NCBI GenBank assembly: GCA_002746275.1
Contig: NVWR01000006.1
Span: forward strand, 226,021 to 243,385
Direction: 5' to 3'
Length of the DNA: 17,365 nt
Origin: Rhodobiaceae bacterium
GTDB taxonomy: Bacteria; Pseudomonadota; Alphaproteobacteria; Parvibaculales; Parvibaculaceae
The notes under the pieces were generated by a model. The model was not told the DNA's origin. It did not search any database and was given only the letters and a program-made list of their open reading frames with translations. A program made the position numbers and the translations under genes. Shown here piece by piece: positions 1 through 8,862 of the stretch. Numbering within the stretch: the first letter of the stretch is position 1; each line of letters starts with the position of its first letter.

Positions 1-70
1 TGTGGAACGGGCTGAGATGGCAGTTGCTAGACCCTTAGAACCTGATCCGGGTCATGCCGGCGAAGGGACG
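1..70 (+). ncRNA. TPP riboswitch (THI element), 3' part, cut by the window edge
   Basis: The stretch holds the conserved TPP aptamer blocks in order: GCTGAGAT at 11-18, ACCCTTAGAACCTGATC at 31-47, and CCGGGTCATGCCGGCGAAGGGA at about 48-69 with its closing helix. The 5' strand of P1 and most of P2 lie outside the window. It sits directly upstream of thiC, the classic target of this riboswitch, so TPP is expected to repress thiC. No terminator hairpin with a T-run is visible between the aptamer and thiC. Control at translation is therefore more likely: a CTCCT at 80-84 could pair with the thiC ribosome binding site AGGAG at 115-119. The aptamer is directly visible; the control mode is inferred. 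Confidence 0.9.
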
Positions 71-113
71 GACCACCGCCTCCTTTTCCGCATCCCGGGG
101 TCTTTTCCACTAA

Positions 114-1985
<1,872 letters not shown>

Positions 1986-2013
1986 GATCATCAACGAGAA
2001 ATGGAGGCGGGGC

Positions 2014-2634
2014 ATGTCTCTGCCTTTTTTTGAGGGGAGCAGTAGTTTGTTGGAACTTAAGACATCATTTGTTGCATTTCGACAAGACGCTATGTGGCTT
2101 CGCCATTGTTACAACATGTATCATTCTCTGTATGAATCTGGCTCGGAAAACGATGGCCTCTTGAGAGCTTCTGCCGAAGTGTTTTTTTATAACCTCAGCA
2201 ATATACTTGTTGAGTATATCATTTTGCAGATCGCTAAATTGACTGATCCGGCGACGTCTAAGGTGCAGGGTATAACGCGTGACAATTTGACAGTCGCGCA
2301 TCTGAATGCTGAGCTGAAGAAAAATAAACTAATGAGTCCAGAGATTTGTTCTATCTCCAAGAAGCTTATGCAATACCGAAATCTTATTGTTTCCGTTCGG
2401 AACAAGTTGATTGCGCATTCGGATAAAGCAACCCGATTAGATGGGAATCCAATCGGCGTGCACACACCTGAGGAAGTAAGCCGATTTTTTTCTGATCTTC
2501 AGAAATATTGTGACACTGTTGGAAAACAAATTGGGGCCGATCCGAGCGATTTTTCGGTTCAGGCCGGTCAAGGTGATGTCTCGGATTTGCTTAGTGCGCT
2601 CAAACGCTCAAACAAGGCGTTGGGTGAGAGTTAA
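2014..2634 (+). CDS. AbiU2-like HEPN-domain protein (putative defence or toxin RNase)
   Basis: The 206-residue protein starts at an ATG preceded by GGAGG at 2003-2007. A longer GTG start at 1969 would overlap thiC and lacks such a site. The helical core with IAKLTDPA (73-80), NLTV (91-94) and the RNKLIAH box (R129, H135) resembles the HEPN_AbiU2 family. In HEPN proteins the R-x4-6-H motif forms the active site of a metal-independent RNase, often in abortive infection or toxin-antitoxin systems. No nucleotidyltransferase or other antitoxin is adjacent. The base composition is plainly more AT-rich than thiC, with many T runs, which suggests transfer. Its last residues, LKRSNKALG, are identical to the ThiC tail, so the frame runs into a displaced thiC 3' end. 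Family assignment is from memory of motifs; the target is unknown. Confidence 0.7.
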   Translation: MSLPFFEGSSSLLELKTSFVAFRQDAMWLRHCYNMYHSLYESGSENDGLLRASAEVFFYNLSNILVEYIILQIAKLTDPATSKVQGITRDNLTVAHLNAELKKNKLMSPEICSISKKLMQYRNLIVSVRNKLIAHSDKATRLDGNPIGVHTPEEVSRFFSDLQKYCDTVGKQIGADPSDFSVQAGQGDVSDLLSALKRSNKALGES

Positions 2635-2640
2635 GCTCTC
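2599..2640 (+). repeat. thiC 3'-end repeat, copy 2 (displaced tail A')
   Basis: This is the second copy of the thiC tail, in frame with the end of the HEPN gene. It encodes LKRSNKALG with four synonymous differences from copy 1. It too is followed by a stop-enclosing hairpin, GAGAG (2626-2630) with CTCTC (2636-2640), the same structure built from different bases. It reads as the former end of thiC, pushed downstream by insertion of the HEPN gene. Confidence 0.8.
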
Positions 2641-2645
2641 TCAAA

Positions 2646-2724
2646 CTGTCGCCCTCGGACTTGATCCGAGGGTCCAAACAGTTTCCCATAGTTCGTGGAT
2701 TCTCGGGTTAAGCCCGAGCATGAC
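2646..2724. repeat. Inverted pair of palindromic intergenic repeat hairpins
   Basis: Two palindromes occur: CCTCGGA-CTTGA-TCCGAGG (about 2653-2671) and CTCGGG-TTAAG-CCCGAG (about 2702-2718). The second with its flanks is an imperfect inverse copy of the first; about 21 of 29 positions match when one is reverse-complemented. This form, CTCGGGCTTGACCCGAG followed by ATCC, is typical of dispersed intergenic repeats in alphaproteobacteria. It may also act as a bidirectional terminator for the ancestral thiC/tauE junction, although it has no clear T-run. Confidence 0.7.
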
Positions 2725-2767
2725 AATCGGGCAGAATTGTTTCTGCTAAGCCAGTTCTTGGGTTCTC

Positions 2768-2839
2768 CTAAGCGACCAGAGCTCTCCAAAGTGTGGCGAG
2801 CGCAATCACAGTTAGCAGTGTGGGGGCAATGGGCCTGAC
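2768..2839 (-). pseudogene. Remnant of a TauE/SafE exporter gene 3' end (displaced tail B')
   Basis: Read on the minus strand, these 72 bases encode a peptide containing RPIAPTLLTVIALATLW and a TAG stop. The functional exporter at 3778-4536 ends with RPIALTLLTIIALATLW. By eye, 16 of 23 residues and 49 of 72 bases match without gaps, and most base changes are at third codon positions. Upstream of the match the frame meets a TAG, and I could not extend the similarity. It is therefore a 3' fragment only, left behind when the DnaB-like gene arrived between it and the intact exporter gene, or the reverse. Confidence 0.8.
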
Positions 2840-3041
2840 CTGCTATCCCCCCGTACACGATTAGGTCTCTTGCATCGATCTGCGCGAGCCAGTAGGCTTT
2901 GCCGCACAGGCCCGGCCCGGGCCTCCTCCCTCCATCTGGGAAGCATCTGACATGCGGGGCGTCTATCTCATCTAAGCCATTCTTTTCGGGCATACGCACA
3001 AGGGGGGACTGCGAAGATTGCTCGCAAGAGGAGCTTTTCAT
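2840..3041. other. Non-coding stretch upstream of the ATPase gene
   Basis: No gene is supported here. The visible elements are the GC palindrome GGCCCGGGCC near 2908-2917 and the ribosome binding site AGAGGAG at 3027-3033 for the next gene. No -35/-10 pair stands out. A minus-strand open frame crosses this stretch, the exporter remnant and the repeat hairpins, and looks like noise. Confidence 0.5.
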
Positions 3042-3749
3042 ATGAGATTTTCTGTCCCTATTTTCCGTTTGAAACGTCAGGCGAAATTGCTCGCCCGCGA
3101 CAAAAAAATTCCCTTACACGAGGCGCTTGATCAGGTTGCACAGCAAGAAGGTTTCCGAAGTTGGAGCCTTCTCGCCGCCGTTGCATCCCGTCCGATGGAT
3201 AGTATTCTGGCGGAACTCACACCCGGTGATCTGGTGCTGCTCGGTGCGCGTCCGGGCCAGGGCAAAACGCTTCTGGCACTCGAACTTGTGATCAAAGCTG
3301 CCGGGAAAGGCCGCCGAGGATTTTTCTTCACACTCGAATATACAGAAGATGAAGTGCTGAGCCGTCTCGCATCGCTGGGCGCAGAACCGAAAAGCTTGGG
3401 CAATTCATTTTCTATCGATACGTCTGATAAAATTTGTGCAGACCATGTCATCGAGCGGATGAAGGCGGCTTCGAGGGGCGACGTTGCGGTGATCGACTAC
3501 CTGCAACTTTTGGATCAGAAACGTCAGAACCCTGAGCTGATTGTTCAGGTGCAGGCGCTGAAGGATTTCGCGCGCACATCTGGGGTGATTATTGTTCTTA
3601 TTTCCCAGATCGACCGTTCGTTTGAGCATGAAAAAGATCGGCTTCCGCAAATATCGGATGTCCGGCTTCCAAACCCGCTCGACTTAAGCCTATTTACAAA
3701 AACCTGTTTTCTACATGAGGGCGAACTTCGCCTTGATGCCGTTGCGTGA
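3042..3749 (+). CDS. DnaB-type RecA-like ATPase (short replicative-helicase-like protein)
   Basis: The 235-residue protein starts at ATG with AGAGGAG eight bases upstream; an upstream TTG frame extension is less likely. Residues 68-76 (GARPGQGKT) form a Walker A loop. Residues 148-153 with YLQLL (VAVIDYLQLL) form a Walker B strand of DnaB type, and SQIDR (188-192) matches the DnaB SQLNR segment. This is the RecA-like core of DnaB without its N-terminal primase-interaction domain. The first 50 residues, with LKRQAKLLARDKK and GFRSWSLLAA, resemble a short helical module seen in front of some plasmid-borne proteins. The DnaB tail motif that carries the arginine finger is replaced by DVRLPNPLDLSLF, so ring-helicase activity is doubtful. 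Its position between two copies of the tauE 3' end marks it as acquired. The function is unknown. Confidence 0.75.
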   Translation: MRFSVPIFRLKRQAKLLARDKKIPLHEALDQVAQQEGFRSWSLLAAVASRPMDSILAELTPGDLVLLGARPGQGKTLLALELVIKAAGKGRRGFFFTLEYTEDEVLSRLASLGAEPKSLGNSFSIDTSDKICADHVIERMKAASRGDVAVIDYLQLLDQKRQNPELIVQVQALKDFARTSGVIIVLISQIDRSFEHEKDRLPQISDVRLPNPLDLSLFTKTCFLHEGELRLDAVA

Positions 3750-3754
3750 CGGGG

Positions 3755-3777
3755 AGGCGGGGCAAAACCCCGCCTTT
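3755..3777. terminator. Intrinsic terminator between the ATPase gene and tauE
   Basis: AGGCGGGG (3755-3762), loop CAAAA, and CCCCGCCT (3768-3775) form an eight-pair hairpin followed by TTTCT on the plus strand. It ends the 3042-3749 gene and abuts the stop codon of the convergent exporter gene, so it may serve both directions. Confidence 0.75.
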
Positions 3778-4536
3778 CTACAAGCCTATCGCTCCCCAAA
3801 GTGTTGCCAGAGCAATAATTGTCAGTAGCGTGAGGGCGATGGGACGGTAGTGCTTGTCGCCGACGGCGTGGAAGAGGCCGTGGCCTGCCAGGTTGGCGAG
3901 GAAGAGGGCTGGTGCAAGCATGAGGGCCAGGATCAGGGTCTCGCTTGCGACGACGCCGGAGAAGAAACCCACCGCCAGGGTTGTGGCGCCGGTCAGTGAA
4001 AAATACATGAACATGGAAGCGCGCGCCGCATTGGGCGTATCGGCGCGCCCGAGGAAATAGAGCAGGACGGGTGGTCCCGCCATCGCCGTGCTGCCCGCGA
4101 GCAGGCCAGATGCGGCACCAATGCCAAGTGTCACAGGCACGGGGATTTTCGCCGGGAATTTGACGCCACTTGCCATCAGGATGACAGCTCCCAGAAGGGT
4201 CAAGGCGATCAGAATGCGCAGCGCGTCGGCTGAGAGGACATCCAGCAGGTAGACGCCGAAGGGTGCTGCGACAATGGCCGCAGGCAGGATCAGCCAGATG
4301 GAGCGCCAGTCCGCCGCCTTGCGCACGACGGGGAGCATTTGCAGGCCGCTCAGAATTTCAAGCAGCAGGATCATGGGGACGGCCGCTGCGGGACCAACGG
4401 TGAGAGCAAGCAGTGGCACACCCGCAAGCGCAAAGCCGAAGCCTGCGAAGGCCCGGAGTGCGCCCGCAAAAAAAATGGCGGCGGCGGCAAAGCCCATTTC
4501 GGTCCAGGGCAGTGTGGCATCGGCAAACAGTGTCAT
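3778..4536 (-). CDS. TauE/SafE-family sulfite or anion exporter
   Basis: The 252-residue integral membrane protein has about eight hydrophobic helices and the family's duplicated four-helix layout. The first half begins with FAGALRAFAGFGFALAGVPLLAL, whose GFG and G-rich turn are typical of TauE/SafE. The second half contains GLLAGSTAMAGPPVLLYFLG, the matching repeat motif. Family members export sulfite, sulfoacetate or other small organic anions. The ATG at 4536 gives a normal length, although no strong ribosome binding site precedes it; a TTG at 4548 with AAGGGG upstream is an alternative. It lies 85 bases after the amidohydrolase on the same strand and probably shares its transcript. The last 72 bases are repeated in diverged form at 2768-2839. 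Confidence 0.88.
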   Translation of the reverse strand: MTLFADATLPWTEMGFAAAAIFFAGALRAFAGFGFALAGVPLLALTVGPAAAVPMILLLEILSGLQMLPVVRKAADWRSIWLILPAAIVAAPFGVYLLDVLSADALRILIALTLLGAVILMASGVKFPAKIPVPVTLGIGAASGLLAGSTAMAGPPVLLYFLGRADTPNAARASMFMYFSLTGATTLAVGFFSGVVASETLILALMLAPALFLANLAGHGLFHAVGDKHYRPIALTLLTIIALATLWGAIGL

Positions 4537-4621
4537 CAGGTCTGACAAGGGAGGCCCCTTTGTTGGGAAGAAAAGCGAAGGGCGCCACCGAAAGCAGCGC
4601 CCCAAAGTGTGTGCTTGGGCT

Positions 4622-6358
4622 TTATGCGGCTTTGGGAGCGGACTGGGCACCCCGGATGAGTTTGCCGGGGAGCTCGCCGGTTGCCTCACCATCGCGCAGG
4701 ACTGTCACGCCTTTTACGATGGTTGCCTTGTAGCCGGTTGCCTTCTGCAACAGGCGGCGGCCATTGGCGGGCAGGTCAAACACCATTTCGGGCTGCTGCA
4801 TGGCGAGCCTGTCATAGTCGATCACGTTGATGTCGGCCCGCATGCCGGGCTTCAAGACGCCGCGATCAAACAGGCCATATTGCTCAGCTGTGTCCTTGGT
4901 TTGGATGCGCACAATCTCTTCAATGGGGAATTTGGGTCCCCGCGTGCGATCCCGCGTCCAGTGAGTGAGCATGAAGGTGGGGGTGCCGCCGTCGCAGATG
5001 GCCCCGACATGGGCACCCCCATCGGCAAGGCTGAGGCCGGTTTGCGGATGCCTCAATGTTTCCTCAATGGCTGAAAGATCATTTGTGGAATAGCCGAAGA
5101 GCGGGAAATAGAGCAGGGCCTTGCCGTCATTCTCAAGCATGGCGTCATAGGCGGCTTCTTGCGGTGTGACGCCTTTTCTTTCCGCAATGGCGGCGATGCT
5201 GTCCTCTGGCTTTGGCTCGTAGTTATCATCGTCTCCCATGGGATACATTTTGTGGAAGCTGGTGGTGACGAAATTTCCGAAGTCCCCCAGGCCCTCAATG
5301 TTTTTGCCTGCGATGATTTTCGCTTTGACGGCGGGGTCTTTCAGTTTTTCCATGCGCTCGTCAAATGACATGACGTTGTATTCGGCATATTCGGGGAAAC
5401 CGAGGAACGGGTGGGCGGAGGACTGCCAACCCATGAGAAGCCCCACCGGGCGACCAGAATGCTGGCCGCGAATGTTGGTGATGCCTTCTGCGCGAGCTTC
5501 ATCCAAAAGCCCCAGCATTTTCTTGTAGAGGTCTGGGTACTCGTCAATTTGTTGCAGGTTGAACGTCACCATGCGGCCTGTGCGCTTGGCCATGTCACGC
5601 ATCCAGATAAATTCCTGGTCCATGTCACGGTGGGTGGCGGCGATCTGAAACACGCCAGACCCATGTTCCTTCAACGCGTCTGCGATGCCGTCCAGTTCGT
5701 CATTGGCGGCCAGCGTGCCGGGAATAGGGTCTCCGTCCAGCGTGTTGTGCAGATCTGTTCTGGATGTGGAGAAGCCAAGGGCGCCCGACTGCATGCCTTC
5801 CAGGGTGAGGTCGTGCATCTGTTTGATGTCGTCCTGGGTTGCGGGCTCATTGTCGACGCCGCGCTGACCCATGACGTACACACGGAGCGAGCAGTGAGGA
5901 ACCTGCGCGCCAATGTCCATGGCGTAGGAGCGCTTGGAAATCGCATCCATGAATTCCGGAAAACTTTCCCACTCCCACTTGATGCCTTCGTGCATGGCCG
6001 CACCCGGAATGTCTTCCACGGCTTCCATGAGGTCGATCAGCTGGCTGCGTGCTTCTGGTTTCACAGGAGCGAAACCGACGCCGCAATTTCCCATTACGGC
6101 GGTGGTGACGCCGTGGAGCGAGGAAGGCGTGAGGAACGGGTCCCAGGTGGCTTGCGCGTCATAGTGGGTGTGGATGTCGACAAATCCTGGGGTGACCAGC
6201 AGGCCTTTGGCATCCATTTCCTCGGTGGCTGTGCCCTCAATTTTTCCAACAGCGGTGATGATGCCATTGTCGATGGCGATGTCGCCTGTGAATGAGGGGG
6301 CGCCGGTACCGTCGACAATCGTGCCGCCGCGAATAATCATGTCATGTGTGGTGCTCAT
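4622..6358 (-). CDS. N-acyl-D-amino-acid deacylase family amidohydrolase
   Basis: This 578-residue metal-dependent amidohydrolase most resembles D-aminoacylase and N-acyl-D-glutamate deacylase. Residues 61-65 (DIHTH) give the two metal-binding histidines of the TIM barrel. C92 in MGNCGVGF corresponds to the metal-bridging cysteine that sets D-aminoacylases apart. Later blocks IAATHRD, RGQHSGRP and LADGGAHVGAICDGG supply further histidines and the catalytic aspartate. The C-terminal beta domain ends with an ADINVIDYDRL-type strand. The start has an excellent GGAGGAG site at 6367-6373. It overlaps the upstream tetR gene by ATGA, so translation is likely coupled. The natural substrate is unknown; N-acylated amino acids or acyl-taurine-like compounds fit the neighbouring exporter, but that is inference. 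Confidence 0.88.
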   Translation of the reverse strand: MSTTHDMIIRGGTIVDGTGAPSFTGDIAIDNGIITAVGKIEGTATEEMDAKGLLVTPGFVDIHTHYDAQATWDPFLTPSSLHGVTTAVMGNCGVGFAPVKPEARSQLIDLMEAVEDIPGAAMHEGIKWEWESFPEFMDAISKRSYAMDIGAQVPHCSLRVYVMGQRGVDNEPATQDDIKQMHDLTLEGMQSGALGFSTSRTDLHNTLDGDPIPGTLAANDELDGIADALKEHGSGVFQIAATHRDMDQEFIWMRDMAKRTGRMVTFNLQQIDEYPDLYKKMLGLLDEARAEGITNIRGQHSGRPVGLLMGWQSSAHPFLGFPEYAEYNVMSFDERMEKLKDPAVKAKIIAGKNIEGLGDFGNFVTTSFHKMYPMGDDDNYEPKPEDSIAAIAERKGVTPQEAAYDAMLENDGKALLYFPLFGYSTNDLSAIEETLRHPQTGLSLADGGAHVGAICDGGTPTFMLTHWTRDRTRGPKFPIEEIVRIQTKDTAEQYGLFDRGVLKPGMRADINVIDYDRLAMQQPEMVFDLPANGRRLLQKATGYKATIVKGVTVLRDGEATGELPGKLIRGAQSAPKAA

Positions 6359-7191
6359 GGTGTTTTCTCCTCCGTGCCCGTGCGGGCCGTGTTCTCGTGG
6401 TCTGTGTCGGTCAATGGGTCTTCATCACTCAACAGATCTCGGGTGGTGCGCTCGACCCGCGCCAGGTCGTGGTCAATGATGGTTTTGGTCAGATGCGTGA
6501 GCGTGGCGTGGTCTGCCCCCCAACCCACCATCAATGTTTCGATCATGTGACGGGTCAGGTTTGTGTGAGGAGAGCGACCACCGCGTTGGACAACTCTCAG
6601 CACATCGATGGACCCTTGAAGGGCTGCCCACAACATCACGGCGCGGTCGTGGGGATCAGCGGGTGTCAGCATTTTGTGTGTTTGGGCGTGTGCAATCGCG
6701 GCTGTCAGGTCATCAAGGCTATCGCTGACAATTTCAAACACATGGGTCGCGTCGCGCTCGGGCAGCATTTTGTCAGGTGTCGACAGGTAGCGGGTGACCA
6801 TGCCCAGCTCGTCGGGTGTTGCCTCTGCATAAATGCCGTAGGCCAGGGTGCGGGCTAGGATGGCGGCCAGCGCCCTGTCGCCCGGGTTCAAATCATCTTG
6901 CTTACTCGCCCACGTCGCGACGCGCGCTTGGGCGTCGTTGGCAATCAGATTGATGTGGGTGGCGATGAGACGCTGAAGCTCTGAAATTACAGCTTCCCGG
7001 GAAGGGAAATAGCGGTAGACGGCTGCGACCGAGCGCTTCATCCGGCCCGCCAGGCGGTGCAGGGTCAGATTATCGAGACCCCCGTCGCAGGCAAGATCCA
7101 AAGCCACGCCTAGAATTTCCCGCATTTTACGGGATCGGTTCAGAGTGACGATGGCGGAATGCTCGCCGCTTTGGGAAAAAATGTAAATCAT
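6355..7191 (-). CDS. TetR-family transcriptional regulator
   Basis: The N-terminal helix-turn-helix reads LDNLTLHRLAGRMKRSVAAVYRYFPSREAVISEL across the segment from about residue 40, with the TetR signature of a helix pair followed by LYRYF-like VYRYFPSRE. The remaining 200 residues are helical and typical of a ligand-binding domain; I do not recognise the ligand. Three starts are possible: GTG at 7197, ATG at 7191 and ATG at 7125. None has a convincing ribosome binding site, and I chose 7191. The stop overlaps the amidohydrolase start by four bases, so it is the first gene of a regulator-enzyme-exporter cluster and probably regulates it. The imperfect dyad AGTGAAT-ATG-ATTTACA over the start could be its own operator. 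Confidence 0.85.
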   Translation of the reverse strand: MIYIFSQSGEHSAIVTLNRSRKMREILGVALDLACDGGLDNLTLHRLAGRMKRSVAAVYRYFPSREAVISELQRLIATHINLIANDAQARVATWASKQDDLNPGDRALAAILARTLAYGIYAEATPDELGMVTRYLSTPDKMLPERDATHVFEIVSDSLDDLTAAIAHAQTHKMLTPADPHDRAVMLWAALQGSIDVLRVVQRGGRSPHTNLTRHMIETLMVGWGADHATLTHLTKTIIDHDLARVERTTRDLLSDEDPLTDTDHENTARTGTEEKTP

Positions 7192-7325
7192 ATTCACTTT
7201 TTATGAGGCTGCCCTCGATAATGCAAGAAGTTTTGATGGGTCGTCGCTTGCGCAGCTAGGCAGTCGCCCCCAAATCCTTCAAAATGGGCGCACGATACGC
7301 GTGGATGTGAACAGGAGGGTTTTGG

Positions 7326-7982
7326 ATGTTGGGATTACGCAAAAAGGCCGTGCTGCCTGAGCCAGGCAACGCGCTGCCGGGTCGGGACTTCGCCATTCCG
7401 ACCGCCGAAATGCACTTTGTTTTTGATCGTCCGCTGAAAGCGCCGCTGGCACCGGGCCAGGAATTGGCCATGTTTGGGCTTGGCTGCTTCTGGGGCGCAG
7501 AACGGAAATTCTGGGAGCTGCCCGAGATTGATCTCACCGCTGTCGGATATGCTGCAGGCTTCACGCCGAACCCGACATACGAGGAAGTGTGCAGCGGGGG
7601 CACGGGCCACAATGAAGTGGTGCTGGTGACCTTTGATCCCACCAAGATTTCCTACGAGGCATTGCTCAAGGTTTTCTGGGAAGCGCACGACCCAACCCAG
7701 GGCATGCGTCAGGGTGGTGATGTCGGCACACAATATCGCTCTGGCATTTATACGTTTTCGCCTGCGCAACGCGCCGCAGCTGATGCGTCCAAGAAAATGT
7801 TTGAGGAAAAACTTACCGCTGGGGGGTTCGCCCCCATCACGACGGAAGTTCTGGACGCACCTGAGTTTTTCTACGCAGAAGATTACCACCAGCAATACCT
7901 GGCCAAGGTGCCCGGTGGCTATTGTGGACTTGGCGGTACGGGCGTCAGCTGCCCCATAGGAACGGGTGTTGGAGCAACGTAA
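7326..7982 (+). CDS. msrA: Peptide-methionine (S)-S-oxide reductase MsrA
   Basis: MsrA reduces the S-epimer of methionine sulfoxide in proteins and free amino acid, with thioredoxin as reductant. The 218-residue protein has the catalytic GCFWG motif with C54, the GYAAGF and EVVLVTFDP strands, GTQYRSGIY, and EDYHQQYL, all characteristic of the family. Two C-terminal cysteines, in [13 protein letters not shown], supply the resolving residues. The start is fixed by AGGAGGG at about 7312-7318. The 40-residue N-terminal extension before the core, as in Escherichia coli-type long MsrA, is normal and has no signal peptide. It is a single gene, ending 23 bases before the convergent SDR gene with no clear terminator between. 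Confidence 0.96.
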   Translation: MLGLRKKAVLPEPGNALPGRDFAIPTAEMHFVFDRPLKAPLAPGQELAMFGLGCFWGAERKFWELPEIDLTAVGYAAGFTPNPTYEEVCSGGTGHNEVVLVTFDPTKISYEALLKVFWEAHDPTQGMRQGGDVGTQYRSGIYTFSPAQRAAADASKKMFEEKLTAGGFAPITTEVLDAPEFFYAEDYHQQYLAKVPGGYCGLGGTGVSCPIGTGVGAT

Positions 7983-8005
7983 TCTAGCAACTGCAAGTGT
8001 GGGGG

Positions 8006-8752
8006 CTACCCAATCACGCCGACGCCTCCGGTCGCGGCGATCACCTGGCCTTGAATGAATTCGGCATCGGGCGTCAGCAGATATTCGACAAGGGAAGCGT
8101 AGTCACTGTCTTTGGACAGGCGGCCTGATGGGTTGGTCTTGGCGGCTTTTTCGAACACGCGTTGTGCGGCTTCTTCACTGCCGACCATGTTGGCGACGGA
8201 GCTGGTCTCCACCAGTCCTGGAGCCACCGCATTGATGCGAATGCCTTTGGGCGCAAGCTCTGTGACGAGGTAGCGCAGGATGGTTTCAGCCACAGCCTTA
8301 CCAACCCCGAGGGCGCCATAGAAGGGGGAGGGAATGCGCGCGCCCATGCTGGATATGAAAACAATGCTGGTGCCGCGATCCATGGTGGGCAGTAGTTTTT
8401 GCACGAGGTAAAGAAGCGAGAGGCCGTTGGTCTCTACCGCCTGTTTGAATTTTGTAAGGTCTGCCTCAAGCAGGTTTGTCGGATAAATCATGGCGGCGGC
8501 GTGAACAATGCCGGTAAGTGTGGCACCGTTTGCGGCAACGGCGTTGTGGATTGCCTGAGCGCCTTCGATCGTACCCACATCTGCTTTGATGAGATGAACG
8601 GTGGCTCCCTGCGTTTCCAGCGTGCTCTTGGCATCGAGTGCTGCTGCATTGTCACTGTGATAGACGAGAAAGACGTTCTCTCCTTCGCGGGCAAGACGTT
8701 TTGCAATGGCATGGCCAATGCCTTTGGTGCCGCCGGTTATCAGTATCGCCAT
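8006..8752 (-). CDS. Short-chain dehydrogenase/reductase with FabL-like Y-x6-K active site
   Basis: The 248-residue Rossmann-fold oxidoreductase starts with ITGGTKGIGHA, a TGxxxGxG nucleotide-binding loop that suits NADP(H). S134/S135 is followed by Y145 and K152 in FYGALGVGK, spaced by six residues rather than the usual three. This Y-x6-K spacing is known from enoyl-ACP reductases such as FabI and especially FabL, and the downstream block RYLVTELAPKGIRINAV resembles FabL. The usual NNAG motif is altered to HAAA (84-87). The C-terminus, FIQGQVIAATGGVG, is of normal SDR type. A GAGAGGA site precedes the ATG. Enoyl-ACP reduction is possible but inferred; it could equally be a ketone reductase. 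Confidence 0.85.
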   Translation of the reverse strand: MAILITGGTKGIGHAIAKRLAREGENVFLVYHSDNAAALDAKSTLETQGATVHLIKADVGTIEGAQAIHNAVAANGATLTGIVHAAAMIYPTNLLEADLTKFKQAVETNGLSLLYLVQKLLPTMDRGTSIVFISSMGARIPSPFYGALGVGKAVAETILRYLVTELAPKGIRINAVAPGLVETSSVANMVGSEEAAQRVFEKAAKTNPSGRLSKDSDYASLVEYLLTPDAEFIQGQVIAATGGVGVIG

Positions 8753-8796
8753 AAATTTTTTCCTCTCCCGTTAGTCTGGGCAAAAGCTCGGATCAA

Positions 8797-8833
8797 GATA
8801 AAAGCCCGCAACACAGTTTAATGTCACGGGCTT
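8797..8833 (-). terminator. Intrinsic terminator of rpoH
   Basis: On the minus strand AAGCCCG and CGGGCTT (8827-8833 and 8802-8808) form a seven-pair stem around an 18-base loop, followed by TTATCTT. It lies just downstream of the rpoH stop codon and upstream of the SDR gene, so it separates the two transcripts. Confidence 0.65.
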
Positions 8834-8862
8834 CTCTCTGTCTGTGAATTTGTTTGGATGCG

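Noticed and set aside
2631..3041. Minus-strand open frame of 136 codons
   Set aside because: It runs through repeat hairpins and the tauE remnant in the wrong frame. Its C-terminal part is the usual translation of an intergenic repeat.
5411..6295. Long plus-strand open frame (294 codons) opposite the amidohydrolase
   Set aside because: It is antisense to a well-supported gene and has no recognisable domain or ribosome binding site.
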